Below, piece after piece: positions 16,334-24,839 of a DNA stretch of 64,000 bases; the stretch's first letter is position 1; every line of letters begins with the position of its first letter. A program made the translations under genes and the position numbers. The notes beneath the pieces were generated by a model that had not been told where the DNA came from, did no database searches, and saw only the letters and a program-made list of their open reading frames with translations. The stretch is taken from contig NZ_QHKS01000015.1 in assembly GCF_003353175.1 (NCBI RefSeq), positions 122,438 to 186,437 on the forward strand, read 5' to 3'. This DNA comes from Paraburkholderia lacunae (GTDB taxonomy: Bacteria > Pseudomonadota > Gammaproteobacteria > Burkholderiales > Burkholderiaceae).

Positions 16334-17767
16334 ATGCACGCACAACCATCCCGCACGGACGGTGCACTTCCGGCCTCCGCCGCAGAGCCTCCCGCACCCG
16401 ACGCATTGCCAACTGAACCCGCCGAGCAGGGCTTGCCGGTTCCGCAACGCTACTGGGCGATGCTGGTTATCGCGCTCGCTCTCACGCTGGCGGTCCTCGA
16501 CAGCGCGATCGCCAACGTGGCCCTTCCCACCATCGCGCGCAATCTGCATGCGAGCGCAGCCGGCTCGATCTGGGTCATCAACGCGTACCAGCTCGCGGTC
16601 ACGATCTCGCTGCTGCCGCTCGCGTCGCTCGGCGACCGCATCGGCTACCGGCGCGTCTATCTGTTCGGGCTGATCCTGTTCACCGTCTCCTCGCTCGGTT
16701 GCGCGCTGTCCGCGTCGCTGCCGGCGCTTGCGCTCGCGCGCGTCGTCCAGGGCTTCGGCGCGGCGGGCATCATGAGCGTCAACACGGCACTCGTGCGCAT
16801 GATCTATCCGCCCACGCAACTCGGGCGCGGCGTCGCGATCAACGCGATGGTGGTCGCCATATCGTCCGCGGTCGGGCCGACGGTCGCCTCCGGCGTGCTC
16901 GCCGTCGCCTCGTGGCCGTGGCTGTTCGCGATCAATGTGCCGATCGGCATCGCGGCGGTTGTCGGCGGATTCAAGGCGCTGCCGCTGAACCCCGGCCACG
17001 ATTCGCCGTACGACTACCTGAGCGCGGTAATGAACGCGTTCGTGTTCGGCCTGCTGATCTTCGCCGTCGACGGCCTGGGCCACGGCGAGCGCCTCGGCTA
17101 CGTCGCGTTCGAAGCGTTCGGCGCGCTCGTGATCGGCTACTTCTTCGTGCGCCGTCAGTTGACGCAGGCCGCCCCGCTGCTGCCGATCGATTTGCTGAGG
17201 ATTCCGGTGTTTGCGCTGTCGATCGGCACGTCGGTCTGTTCGTTCTGCGCGCAGATGCTGGCGTTCGTCTCGCTGCCGTTTCTGTTTCAGGACACACTCG
17301 GTTTGTCGCAAGTGCAAACCGGTTTGCTGATGACGCCCTGGCCGCTCGTGATCGTCGTGGCGGCGCCGTTGTCGGGCGTGCTGGCGGACAAGATATCGGC
17401 GGGCTGGCTCGGCGGCATCGGGCTCGTTGCGCTGACGGCCGGCCTGCTGCTGCTCGCCACGCTCGGCGCGCACCCCGAACCGGTGCAGATCGCGTGGCGC
17501 ATGGCGCTGTGCGGCGCGGGCTTCGGCATTTTCCAGTCGCCGAACAACCGGACCATGCTGTCGGCCGCGCCGCGCGAACGCAGCGGCGGTGCGAGCGGCA
17601 TGCTCGGCACCGCGCGGCTGACAGGACAGACGCTCGGCGCGGCGCTGGTCGCGCTGATTTTCGGCGTCGCGCCGCAGCATGGGCCGATCGTCGCGTTGTA
17701 TGTCGCCGCGTGCTTCTCGGCAGTCGCCGCCTTGGTCAGCACGTTGCGGGTCGTACAGCGCGCGTGA
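16334..17767 (+). CDS. MFS transporter, DHA2 (EmrB/QacA-like) drug exporter
   Basis: A 477-residue inner-membrane proton antiporter. Near residue 50 is the DHA2 motif LDSAIANVALPTIA, followed by WVINAYQL (motif 1 region), the loop GDRIGYRRVYLFG (motif A) and ARVVQGFGAAGIM (motif B). A run of about 14 hydrophobic segments continues to the end. The first ~35 residues are cytosolic and Pro/Ala-rich. No HlyD-type adaptor or TolC-like protein is adjacent, so it probably works alone. Substrate is unknown. The ribosome-binding site is weak (AAAAGAACG) and overlaps an 11-nt repeat. Confidence 0.9.
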   Translation: MHAQPSRTDGALPASAAEPPAPDALPTEPAEQGLPVPQRYWAMLVIALALTLAVLDSAIANVALPTIARNLHASAAGSIWVINAYQLAVTISLLPLASLGDRIGYRRVYLFGLILFTVSSLGCALSASLPALALARVVQGFGAAGIMSVNTALVRMIYPPTQLGRGVAINAMVVAISSAVGPTVASGVLAVASWPWLFAINVPIGIAAVVGGFKALPLNPGHDSPYDYLSAVMNAFVFGLLIFAVDGLGHGERLGYVAFEAFGALVIGYFFVRRQLTQAAPLLPIDLLRIPVFALSIGTSVCSFCAQMLAFVSLPFLFQDTLGLSQVQTGLLMTPWPLVIVVAAPLSGVLADKISAGWLGGIGLVALTAGLLLLATLGAHPEPVQIAWRMALCGAGFGIFQSPNNRTMLSAAPRERSGGASGMLGTARLTGQTLGAALVALIFGVAPQHGPIVALYVAACFSAVAALVSTLRVVQRA

Positions 17768-17812
17768 GCGTGCTGGCGCTTCAGCAAACCCGCGCGGCCG
17801 CCCTCGATCCGG

Positions 17813-19237
17813 CTAGGTTGCCGTCACGTCAGCGAGCTTCACCGCTTTGGCCGTCACCGAAGAAGCGGTTGCGACATTGCGCAAGTCGGCGAGGAAGGTA
17901 TCGCGCCAGACCGACAGATTGCTCTCGCGCATCGGCGCCATCATGTCGGCGTGACGCGCCTGCCGCTCGGCAAGCGGCATCGACAGCGCGCGCTCCAGCG
18001 CCTCGGCCATCTGCGACAGATCGAACGGATTGACGACCAGCGCGCCCGGCAACTGCTCGGCCGCACCCGCGAATTGCGACAGCACCAGCACACCCGGATC
18101 GGCCGGATCCTGCGAGGCGACGTATTCCTTGGCGACCAGATTCATCCCGTCGCGCAGCGGCGTCACATAGCCGACCTGCGATTGGCGGAACAGCGCCATC
18201 AACAGATTGCGCTCGTACTTGCGGTTCAGGTACTGGATCGGCGTCCAGTCGAGTTGCGCGAAACGGCCGTTGATGCGCCCCGCCTCGCCCTCGAGCGTCT
18301 GACGAATCCGCTGGTAGGTCTGCACGTCGGCGCGAGTCGGCGGCGCGATCTGCACCAGCGACACGCGCCCGTGCCAGCCAGGCGCATTCAGCAGCAAGCG
18401 CTCGAACGCCTGGAAGCGCTCCACCAGCCCCTTCGAATAATCGAGCCGGTCGACGCTCATGATCAGCTTGCGCCCGCGCATGCCGTCGCGCAGGCTGCGC
18501 ACCGGCTTGCGGTCGGTGAACTGCTCCGCCGCCCTGGCGATCGCATCGGGGTAGATGCCGATCGGGTAGGCGCCGACTTTGAGGAAGCGGTTATAGGCGT
18601 GCACCATGCCGTCTTCGCTCGATGTCCCATGCTGGCCGCGCTCGATATAGTCGACGAACGACTGGCGGTCCGCATCGGTCTGGAAACCTATCACGTCGTA
18701 GCTGCACATGGCCTTGAGCAGCTCTTCGTGCGGCGGAATCGTCCGGAGCACTTCGGCCACCGGAAACGGAATATGCAGGAAAAAGCCGATTGGATTCTTC
18801 ACACCGAGATCGCGCAGACAGCGCGCGAACGGCAGCAGGTGATAGTCGTGCACCCAGATGATGTCGCCTGGCGCCAGCAGCTCATTGAGCTGCCTGGCGA
18901 GCGTCGCGTTGACGCGCTGATAGCCCGCGTATTCCTGCCGGTCGTAACGCGACAGGTCATTGCGATAGTGGAACGTCGGCCACAGTGTCGCGTTCGAAAA
19001 GCCTCGGTAGTACTGGTCATAATCGCGCTTGGTGAGACCCACCGTTGCGTACGTGACATTGCCCTGCTTTTCGATCACTGGATCGCACGGTTCAGCCACC
19101 GTCTCGCCGCTCCAGCCGAACCAGACTCCGCCGGTTTCCTTCAGCGCGTCCAGCACGCCGATCGCGAGCCCGCCCGCTGCGGGACGCCCTTCCTGGGTCG
19201 GCGCGACACGATTCGATACCACGACCAGTCTGCTCAT
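17813..19237 (-). CDS. otsA: Trehalose-6-phosphate synthase
   Basis: A 474-residue GT20 glycosyltransferase that joins UDP-glucose and glucose-6-phosphate. Typical motifs are SNRVAPTQEGRPAAGGLA at the N-terminus (glucose-6-P loop), WVHDYHLLPFA, IGFFLHIPFP, SVDRLDYSKGL (UDP-glucose site with Arg and Lys), LRDGMNLVAKEYVA and VLSQFAGAAEQL. Length equals E. coli OtsA. The phosphatase OtsB is not adjacent and must lie elsewhere. The product trehalose is a compatible solute and stress protectant. The gene is convergent with the MFS gene, 45 bp away, and has a 214-bp upstream region. Confidence 0.97.
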   Translation of the reverse strand: MSRLVVVSNRVAPTQEGRPAAGGLAIGVLDALKETGGVWFGWSGETVAEPCDPVIEKQGNVTYATVGLTKRDYDQYYRGFSNATLWPTFHYRNDLSRYDRQEYAGYQRVNATLARQLNELLAPGDIIWVHDYHLLPFARCLRDLGVKNPIGFFLHIPFPVAEVLRTIPPHEELLKAMCSYDVIGFQTDADRQSFVDYIERGQHGTSSEDGMVHAYNRFLKVGAYPIGIYPDAIARAAEQFTDRKPVRSLRDGMRGRKLIMSVDRLDYSKGLVERFQAFERLLLNAPGWHGRVSLVQIAPPTRADVQTYQRIRQTLEGEAGRINGRFAQLDWTPIQYLNRKYERNLLMALFRQSQVGYVTPLRDGMNLVAKEYVASQDPADPGVLVLSQFAGAAEQLPGALVVNPFDLSQMAEALERALSMPLAERQARHADMMAPMRESNLSVWRDTFLADLRNVATASSVTAKAVKLADVTAT

Positions 19238-19451
19238 TGGTGCTCCACCTCAGTCAGTTGTTTCGTTGCATACGGATAGATGCCAGGCCGGTACACGCAA
19301 GTCGCGTGCCGTTTTGAGAGACAACAGAAATCAAAATGTATGCAAATGCGAAGGGCGAGCAAAAACGCGCGACACCATAGCACCGCGAAGAAATTTTTTC
19401 TGCTTTGTACGACTAACCCGGAAGCCTGCAACCGCCCGCGTCAGGCGTGCT

Positions 19452-19664
19452 TCAGGCGTCCTGCTCCGAGCCTAGATCGCGCTGATATTCCAGACCTTCC
19501 GAACGCACGCCGCCCTGATTGTGCTCGCCGTCCGGCGGGGCGTTCGGCGCGACGCGGTTCTGCGCGGCCGGATCCGGCGTCGCCGACGGAACACTATTGC
19601 TGCTGGACGGCCGGGAATCGCGCTTCGAGTGGCGCGCGGAACGTCGCAGTGCGGGATGTCTCAT
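19452..19664 (-). CDS. Small hydrophilic hypothetical protein
   Basis: A 70-residue, highly polar and probably disordered protein: a basic, Ser/Arg-rich first half (RRSARHSKRDSRPSSSNS) and an Asn/Gly/Glu-rich second half (PPDGEHNQGGVRSEGLEYQ). The start at 19664 is chosen because GGAGG lies seven bases upstream; the longer frame to 19712 has no site. No domain is recognised. Confidence 0.5.
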   Translation of the reverse strand: MRHPALRRSARHSKRDSRPSSSNSVPSATPDPAAQNRVAPNAPPDGEHNQGGVRSEGLEYQRDLGSEQDA

Positions 19665-19818
19665 GATTGCCGCCTCCAAGGGAAGGCCGCCGCCGAAACA
19701 ACGCGGCATCAATATAGTCTAGGGGTCACGAAGCCAAATTGCCGGTAAAAGATGCGCCGGCTTTGTAACAAGTACATAAAATCGCTGCGCCGGTATGTGG
19801 CGTCGCGCACAAAGCCTG

Positions 19819-20046
19819 TCAGAGTTGCACGCGTTGCTGCCGCAGCCTGGCGGCTTGCGGTGCTTGAGTCGGCTGCGGCGGCGGATCGCCGATCGGCGGT
19901 GCAACCGGTTCGAACGGATCTGGAGTCGGCGTGGGGGGCGTGTCGGGCTCATCAGGAGTGAACGGCGGCTCGACCGGCTCGGGACGGTGAGCGTGCTTCG
20001 CAAGAGCAAGCGCGGGAAGCACAGGAGCGGCGGCATATTCCGGCAT
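19819..20046 (-). CDS. Small proline-rich hypothetical protein
   Basis: A 75-residue protein made largely of Pro, Glu, Asp and Thr (PEPVEPPFTPDEPDTPPTPTPD and similar), with a short hydrophobic start (MPEYAAAPVLPALALAKHA). GAGGA lies at a suitable distance before the ATG. It is probably disordered. It could be exported or could be a linker-like relic. It lies downstream of the sigma-54 response regulator on the same strand, with 134 bp between. Function is unknown. Confidence 0.5.
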   Translation of the reverse strand: MPEYAAAPVLPALALAKHAHRPEPVEPPFTPDEPDTPPTPTPDPFEPVAPPIGDPPPQPTQAPQAARLRQQRVQL

Positions 20047-20147
20047 GTCGGTGATCCTCGTTTTCGCGTTCGATTGAATCGCTGCAAGGTCTGTGCCGGA
20101 ATCGACGCGCTCCTGGCGAGACGGCGCGCACGTCGTACGCGGGCGTG

Positions 20148-20175
20148 GTGCGTCGGGCGTAGTGCGTTGGGCGTA
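20148..20175. repeat. Two copies of a 14-nt repeat at the 3' end of the response-regulator gene
   Basis: GTGCGTCGGGCGTA is followed directly by GTGCGTTGGGCGTA, with a partial third copy to the left (GTACGCGGGCGTG). The array stops 5 bp from the end of the sigma-54 response-regulator gene. Confidence 0.7.
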
Positions 20176-20180
20176 GCGCT

Positions 20181-21584
20181 TTAAGCGTCGGCGCCGCCCA
20201 AGGCGCGCGCTTCGTCCGTGCCGGCGTCGCCTTCTTCACGCGCGTCGTTGCCGTACTCGACCAGACGGTTGTACAGCGTCTTCAGACTGATGCCGAGAAT
20301 CTCAGCCGCGCGCGTTTTCACGCCGCCGCATTGTTCGAGGGTCGCGAGTATCAGCTGACGATCCGCTTCGGCGAGCGACGTGCCGAACGGAATCGTGATC
20401 GCCGTGCCGGCCGCGGGCTTGGACAACGTGATCTGCAACGGCACCGTTGCAGTGCTGTCCGAATCGGCAGCCGACATGATGTGCGCGCGCTGCACATAGT
20501 TCTTCAGTTCGCGCACGTTGCCCGGCCAAGGGTAAGACAACAGCATCTCCTTCACCGCGGCGGGGAAATGCTTCTTCGTAGCGTGATGCTCGTTGAGTTC
20601 GTCGAGGAAGGACTGGGCAAGCAGCTCCACGTCCTTGCCCCGGTCGCGCAAAGGCGGCAGGCTAATCGGGAACACGTTCAGGCGATGGTACAGATCCAGA
20701 CGCAGCTTGCCTTCCAGCACGGCCTGCTCCGGATCGCGATTGGTCGCGGCGATCAGACGCACGTCGGTTTCGATTTCCCTGGTCGTGCCGACGCGCATGA
20801 ACATGCCGGTTTCCAGCACACGCAGCAGCTTGACCTGCAACTCGATCGGCATTTCGGTGATTTCGTCGAGAAACAGCGTGCCGCCGTTCGCCCGTTCGAA
20901 ATAACCCTTGTGCTGCCGGTCCGCGCCGGTGAACGAGCCACGCTCGTGGCCGAACATTTCCGACTCGATCAGGTTCGGCGAAATCGCGCCGCAGTTCACC
21001 GCGAGGAACGCATGCTTACGGCGCAGGCTGAGCTGGTGCAGCGTCTGCGCGGCGACCTCCTTACCCGTGCCCGACTCGCCCACGAGCATCACCGAGGCCG
21101 CCGTCGGCGCGACACGGCCGATCTGGTCGTACACCTCCTGCATGGCCGGCGAATTGCCGAGCATCAGACCGAAGCGGCCCATGCGGCGCAACTCGCCGCG
21201 CAGCGTGCCGATTTCCGCCTTGAGATCGCCGGGGCGCGGCAGGCGCGACAGGATCGCCTTCACGCGCTGCATGTTGATCGGCTTCACCAGGTAGTCGGTC
21301 GCGCCCATCTTCAGCGCGTTCACCGCCGACTCCACCGTGGCGTGGCCGGTAATCACGATCACCTCGACGCCCGAACGCGGATCGAGGTCTTCGAACAGGT
21401 CGACGCCGCTGCCGTCGGGCAGCTTCAGGTCGGTAAACACGACGTCCGGCATCTGCCGGACCAGTTGAATACGCGCCTCGCGCAAATCACCCGCGGTAGC
21501 GGTGGTGAGGCCGTCTTCCCCGATGATGGCGGAAAGCGCCTCGCGGGTACCGGAGTCGTCGTCGACAATCAGTACGTGTGGCAT
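20181..21584 (-). CDS. NtrC-type sigma-54 response regulator (orphan)
   Basis: A 467-residue activator with three domains. The receiver has the acidic pocket DDD at 8-10, phospho-acceptor Asp52, Thr79 and Lys101. The AAA+ domain has Walker A GESGTGKE at 169-176, the sigma-54 contact loop GSFTGA at 216-221, Walker B GGTLFLDEI near 234 and an arginine-finger region. The C-terminal Fis-type HTH is GVKTRAAEILGISLKTLYNR at 421-440. It activates sigma-54 promoters when phosphorylated. No histidine kinase is adjacent, so the sensor is unknown. The contact loop has Ser in place of the usual Ala of GAFTGA, as does its paralogue at 22891. Confidence 0.95.
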   Translation of the reverse strand: MPHVLIVDDDSGTREALSAIIGEDGLTTATAGDLREARIQLVRQMPDVVFTDLKLPDGSGVDLFEDLDPRSGVEVIVITGHATVESAVNALKMGATDYLVKPINMQRVKAILSRLPRPGDLKAEIGTLRGELRRMGRFGLMLGNSPAMQEVYDQIGRVAPTAASVMLVGESGTGKEVAAQTLHQLSLRRKHAFLAVNCGAISPNLIESEMFGHERGSFTGADRQHKGYFERANGGTLFLDEITEMPIELQVKLLRVLETGMFMRVGTTREIETDVRLIAATNRDPEQAVLEGKLRLDLYHRLNVFPISLPPLRDRGKDVELLAQSFLDELNEHHATKKHFPAAVKEMLLSYPWPGNVRELKNYVQRAHIMSAADSDSTATVPLQITLSKPAAGTAITIPFGTSLAEADRQLILATLEQCGGVKTRAAEILGISLKTLYNRLVEYGNDAREEGDAGTDEARALGGADA

Positions 21585-21890
21585 CGCGTCTCAAAAGCCC
21601 GAAAGCGTGAATGGGGAAACATGCTGAACCGCATGCCCAAAAAAGCCGGCCGGCGCCCTTTCGCCTGGCTGCGACGCGCCCGGATGTGAGCACACGCCAA
21701 CTTTACGGCAAAAGCGCCAAGCCTTCGACTTAACTCAATATCGCAACAATATATGGAGAGAGCCTAGGCCACAACGCATAATTGTTGTGAATTTGTCTAT
21801 TATACGGCGTTATCGAGACAAAGCAGCACCGCATCCGACCATCGCACAGCAGGTTGCGGTGCCCCGGCGATGCGGTTCAAGCAGCGGCGT
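21585..21890. other. Intergenic region upstream of the sigma-54 response regulator
   Basis: 306 bp, clearly more A+T-rich than its surroundings between 21720 and 21815, where the promoter for the leftward regulator is likely. It contains the inverted repeat CACAAC-N8-GTTGTG (21770-21789). I saw no TGGCAC-N5-TTGC sigma-54 element and no gene. Confidence 0.5.
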
Positions 21891-22157
21891 TCAGCTGCGC
21901 GGAAATGGCCATGCGCCGCCGTTGCCGTTCGGATGCTCCGAGCCATTGGCGCCATGAGTAGCCGGATTGACACCCTCCGTCTCGACACTGCCGGCCGGGG
22001 TAGGCGGGGTGGCCACCGTGCCGCCCTCATCCTCCCAGCGGCTCAATTCGCGCGCCGCCGAAACCTGCGAAGCACGGTTTTTCTTCACATAGCGCAGGGC
22101 CAGCCAACCACCGACACCCATCAGCGCGCCAAAAATGGCAATTTTAGGTCGTGCCAT
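21891..22157 (-). CDS. Small membrane-anchored hypothetical protein
   Basis: An 88-residue protein with one N-terminal membrane helix (IAIFGALMGVGGWLALRYV), a basic KKNR stop-transfer and a Gly/Asn/Pro-rich soluble tail ending in PFPRS. It lies 13 bp downstream of the DUF883 gene on the same strand, so the two are probably co-transcribed. The context suggests an envelope role linked to the DUF883 protein, but no family is recognised. Confidence 0.65.
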   Translation of the reverse strand: MARPKIAIFGALMGVGGWLALRYVKKNRASQVSAARELSRWEDEGGTVATPPTPAGSVETEGVNPATHGANGSEHPNGNGGAWPFPRS

Positions 22158-22170
22158 CGTGAACTCCTTT

Positions 22171-22551
22171 TCATCGTGAAGCCTGTCGTGAAGCTCGTAG
22201 TGAAGCAGATCGGCCTGGAGCGGCTGGGCCTTGGCGCGCGGCCAGTACGCCGATCAGGAAACCCACCCCCGCGGCGATGCCGACCGACTGCCACGGGTTG
22301 TGCCGCACGTATCGCTCGGCGTTGACGGTCGCGGCCCGATAGCCCCGTCGCGCGCTCTGTTGCGCGTCGCCGAGCGCTGACTGCAAACTCTCGACGTGCG
22401 TTCCGAGGCGATCGCGCAGCGCGCTGACGCCTTCGCCCGGCACGTTGGCGGCGAGCCGCAGCATTTCCTCCGAGTCCTTCAGCAGCACTTGCAGATCCTG
22501 GACGATCCTCTGGCCGCCGAGTGCAAGCTGTTGCGTGGTGTCAGTCATCAT
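22171..22551 (-). CDS. DUF883 (ElaB/YqjD-like) inner-membrane protein
   Basis: A 126-residue protein with a long amphipathic, coiled-coil-prone N-terminus (VLLKDSEEMLRLAANV; LRDRLGTHVESLQSALGDAQQ) and one C-terminal membrane helix (SVGIAAGVGFLIGVLAA) before a basic tail. The VRHNPWQSVGIAAGVG motif just before the helix defines the ElaB/YqjD/DUF883 family. In E. coli these proteins tether ribosomes to the membrane in stationary phase under RpoS control. GGGAG precedes the start; ATG at 22551 or 22548 are both possible. Confidence 0.88.
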   Translation of the reverse strand: MMTDTTQQLALGGQRIVQDLQVLLKDSEEMLRLAANVPGEGVSALRDRLGTHVESLQSALGDAQQSARRGYRAATVNAERYVRHNPWQSVGIAAGVGFLIGVLAARQGPAAPGRSASLRASRQASR

Positions 22552-22890
22552 TCACTCCCATGTCCGGGTTCTGCGTTCGCGAATCGTGTCCGGCGAGCTG
22601 TCAGAGGGCGTCGATAGCCGGCGCAATACGTCGGAAACGGATGCGTGCCAGGCGCCAGTCGCAAACATCGTTCCCGGTAAATTTGCCGCTCGCGAACCGC
22701 GTTTCCGCCCGTTCCAGCACTTTCGACCGACCGCTCATCGATGTATTTCACCACCCGCCACGCCGATTGCCGCAAGCGCCGTCGAAGTGGTTAAATCGAC
22801 TTTTATGAGATATTGACCTTGCGGGCCAATATCTCGTTATAGGCCTGCGCGCCGCAACAACGAACTACATTTGCACAGGGCTCCCCGTTT

Positions 22891-23949
22891 ATGGCGTCAA
22901 CCGAGCTGGACTCGCCCACCGTCTCCGCCGGCGGCAAGGCTTCGGCACAGGCCAAGCAGCGCGTCGCGGACGGTATCGCGGGACTGAAATCGTATGGGCT
23001 GCTGTACGGCTCCTCGCCGGTGATGCTCGATCTGTACGAGCAGATCGCGCGCGTCGCCAGCACCGACGCGACCGCGCTGATCATCGGCGAATCGGGCACC
23101 GGCAAGGAGTTGATCGCCCGCACGATTCACGATCAAAGCAGCCGCAAGGAAGCACCGTTCGTCGCGGTCAACTGCGGCGCGATTCCCGATGAGCTGATCG
23201 AAGCCGAATTGTTCGGCCACGAGAGAGGCAGTTTCACGGGCGCGGTCCAGGGCCGCGTCGGCTACTTCGAACATGCGAACGGCGGCACACTGTTCCTCGA
23301 CGAAATTACCGAGCTGGCGCCGGTCCGCCAGGTCAAGCTGCTGCGCGCGCTCGAGACCGGCACGTTCTATCGGGTCGGCGGCAACGAACTGATTCACGGC
23401 GACGTGCGCGTGATCGCCGCAACCAATCGCGACCCCGCGGTGGCCGTCAAGGAAAACGGATTGCGTGAAGATCTCATGTACCGTCTCGCCGTTTTTCCGT
23501 TGCGCGCGCCGCCGCTGCGCGAGCGCGAAGGCGATCGCGAACTGCTCGCGCAACACTTTCTCGCCTTGCTGAACCAGCAGGAAAGCACGAACAAGAGCTT
23601 CAGCAAACGGTCGATCGAAACACTGCGCACGTGGTCGTGGCCGGGCAACGTGCGTGAGTTGAAGAACGCCGTCTATCGGGCATTCATTCTCGCGGAGAAG
23701 ACGGTCGAGCTGCCGCATCCGCATCTCGCGGCGCGCGTGAAAAAGCCCGTCACCCAGGGCAATGCGATGAGCGTGTGGATCGGCACGCCGCTCGCCGATG
23801 CGCAGAAGCAGATCATTCTCGGCACGCTGAAATATTGCGGCGGCGACAAACGGCGTGCGGCCAAGGCGCTCGGCGTCAGTCTGAAAACGCTGTACAACCG
23901 CTTGAGCGCCTACGGCGGCGAAGCTGCGGAAGAAGAAACCGAACAATAG
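22891..23949 (+). CDS. Sigma-54 dependent activator without receiver domain
   Basis: A 352-residue protein with an AAA+ domain (Walker A GESGTGKE at 66-73, GSFTGA at 113-118, Walker B GGTLFLDEIT) and a Fis-type HTH at the end (GDKRRAAKALGVSLKTLYNRL). The first ~35 residues are polar and show no sensor domain, which resembles PspF-type activators regulated by a partner protein. It is clearly related to the response regulator at 20181: the same GSFTGA variant and nearly the same closing HTH. The two genes point away from each other with the DUF883 pair between. The target promoters and the control signal are unknown. Confidence 0.93.
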   Translation: MASTELDSPTVSAGGKASAQAKQRVADGIAGLKSYGLLYGSSPVMLDLYEQIARVASTDATALIIGESGTGKELIARTIHDQSSRKEAPFVAVNCGAIPDELIEAELFGHERGSFTGAVQGRVGYFEHANGGTLFLDEITELAPVRQVKLLRALETGTFYRVGGNELIHGDVRVIAATNRDPAVAVKENGLREDLMYRLAVFPLRAPPLREREGDRELLAQHFLALLNQQESTNKSFSKRSIETLRTWSWPGNVRELKNAVYRAFILAEKTVELPHPHLAARVKKPVTQGNAMSVWIGTPLADAQKQIILGTLKYCGGDKRRAAKALGVSLKTLYNRLSAYGGEAAEEETEQ

Positions 23950-24260
23950 GCTGTGGCATCCCGCTCGCGCGCCAGGTTCGCGTGAGCGCGTCTCCGCTGT
24001 CCACATCCACGCTCAATTTCCCGGCTTGTCCTCCCGCCAGCAATCCCTTCGCACCACCAGGCAAATTGGCATCCGCTCAACAGAAACCGATTTGACCCGC
24101 ATCATCTTTTGCAATTGCTTGCACTTTCCCTCTGCCAATTACAAATAGCATCCTGCAAAATGCGGCAGCGCGTATCGCAACGATGAAATCGGCGCGCTGT
24201 TCGTTCACCCAGTCGCGTTGAACGTCAATGAAGGGCGCCGGCAGAAGCAGAGACAGAAAA

Positions 24261-24839
24261 ATGCAAACAAGTAGGGTGCGGGCCAACCGGGCAAAACCAA
24301 CGGGCAAACGCGGGCGCTCCAATGCAGCGGCGCTTGTCGCGCTGGCGATGGCGATCTCGTCGGCGTTGAGCGGCTGTGGGTCGCTCTACTCGGAAGGCGC
24401 CACTGCCGGTGCCGGTATCGGCGGCGCCGCGCTCGCGTCGAAGGTCACCCACAATGCGGCGGTCGCCACCGGCATCGGTCTCGGCGCGGTGGCCGCAGCC
24501 CGCGCCGGCGTGCAGTACTCGGAGCGGGTGGTCCACAAGAATACCCAGGACGGCATCGCGAAAATCGCCGGGCCGCTCGAAGTCGGCGCCGTCGCGCCGT
24601 GGAGCGTGACCCACTCCATGCCGATCGAAGACGACGAACATGGCCGCGTCACTGTCAGCCGCACGATCAGCAGCGGCGCGCTCGACTGCAAGGAAATCGT
24701 CTTCTCGGTCGATCAGACCGCCACCCAAAATGTGCCCGCGAGCAGCACGTTCTATGTCGCATCGATCTGCCGCGACGGCGACAACTGGAAGTGGGCGTCG
24801 GCTGAACCCGCCACCGAACGCTGGGGCGCGCTGCAATGA
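24261..24839 (+). CDS. Putative lipoprotein, first of a tandem pair
   Basis: A 192-residue exported protein. A basic N-terminus and hydrophobic stretch (AAALVALAMAISSALSGC) end in a lipobox whose Cys39 would be lipidated. A Gly/Ala-rich segment follows (AGAGIGGAALAS), then a C-terminal domain with PWSVTHSMPIEDDEHG, two Cys (DCKE, ICRD) and the end KWASAEPATERWGALQ. The downstream gene has the same C-terminal domain, so this is a duplication. The start at 24261 is preferred (purine-rich AGAGACAG upstream); ATG at 24228 would add 11 residues. It overlaps the next gene by ATGA, which implies translational coupling. Function is unknown. Confidence 0.75.
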   Translation: MQTSRVRANRAKPTGKRGRSNAAALVALAMAISSALSGCGSLYSEGATAGAGIGGAALASKVTHNAAVATGIGLGAVAAARAGVQYSERVVHKNTQDGIAKIAGPLEVGAVAPWSVTHSMPIEDDEHGRVTVSRTISSGALDCKEIVFSVDQTATQNVPASSTFYVASICRDGDNWKWASAEPATERWGALQ

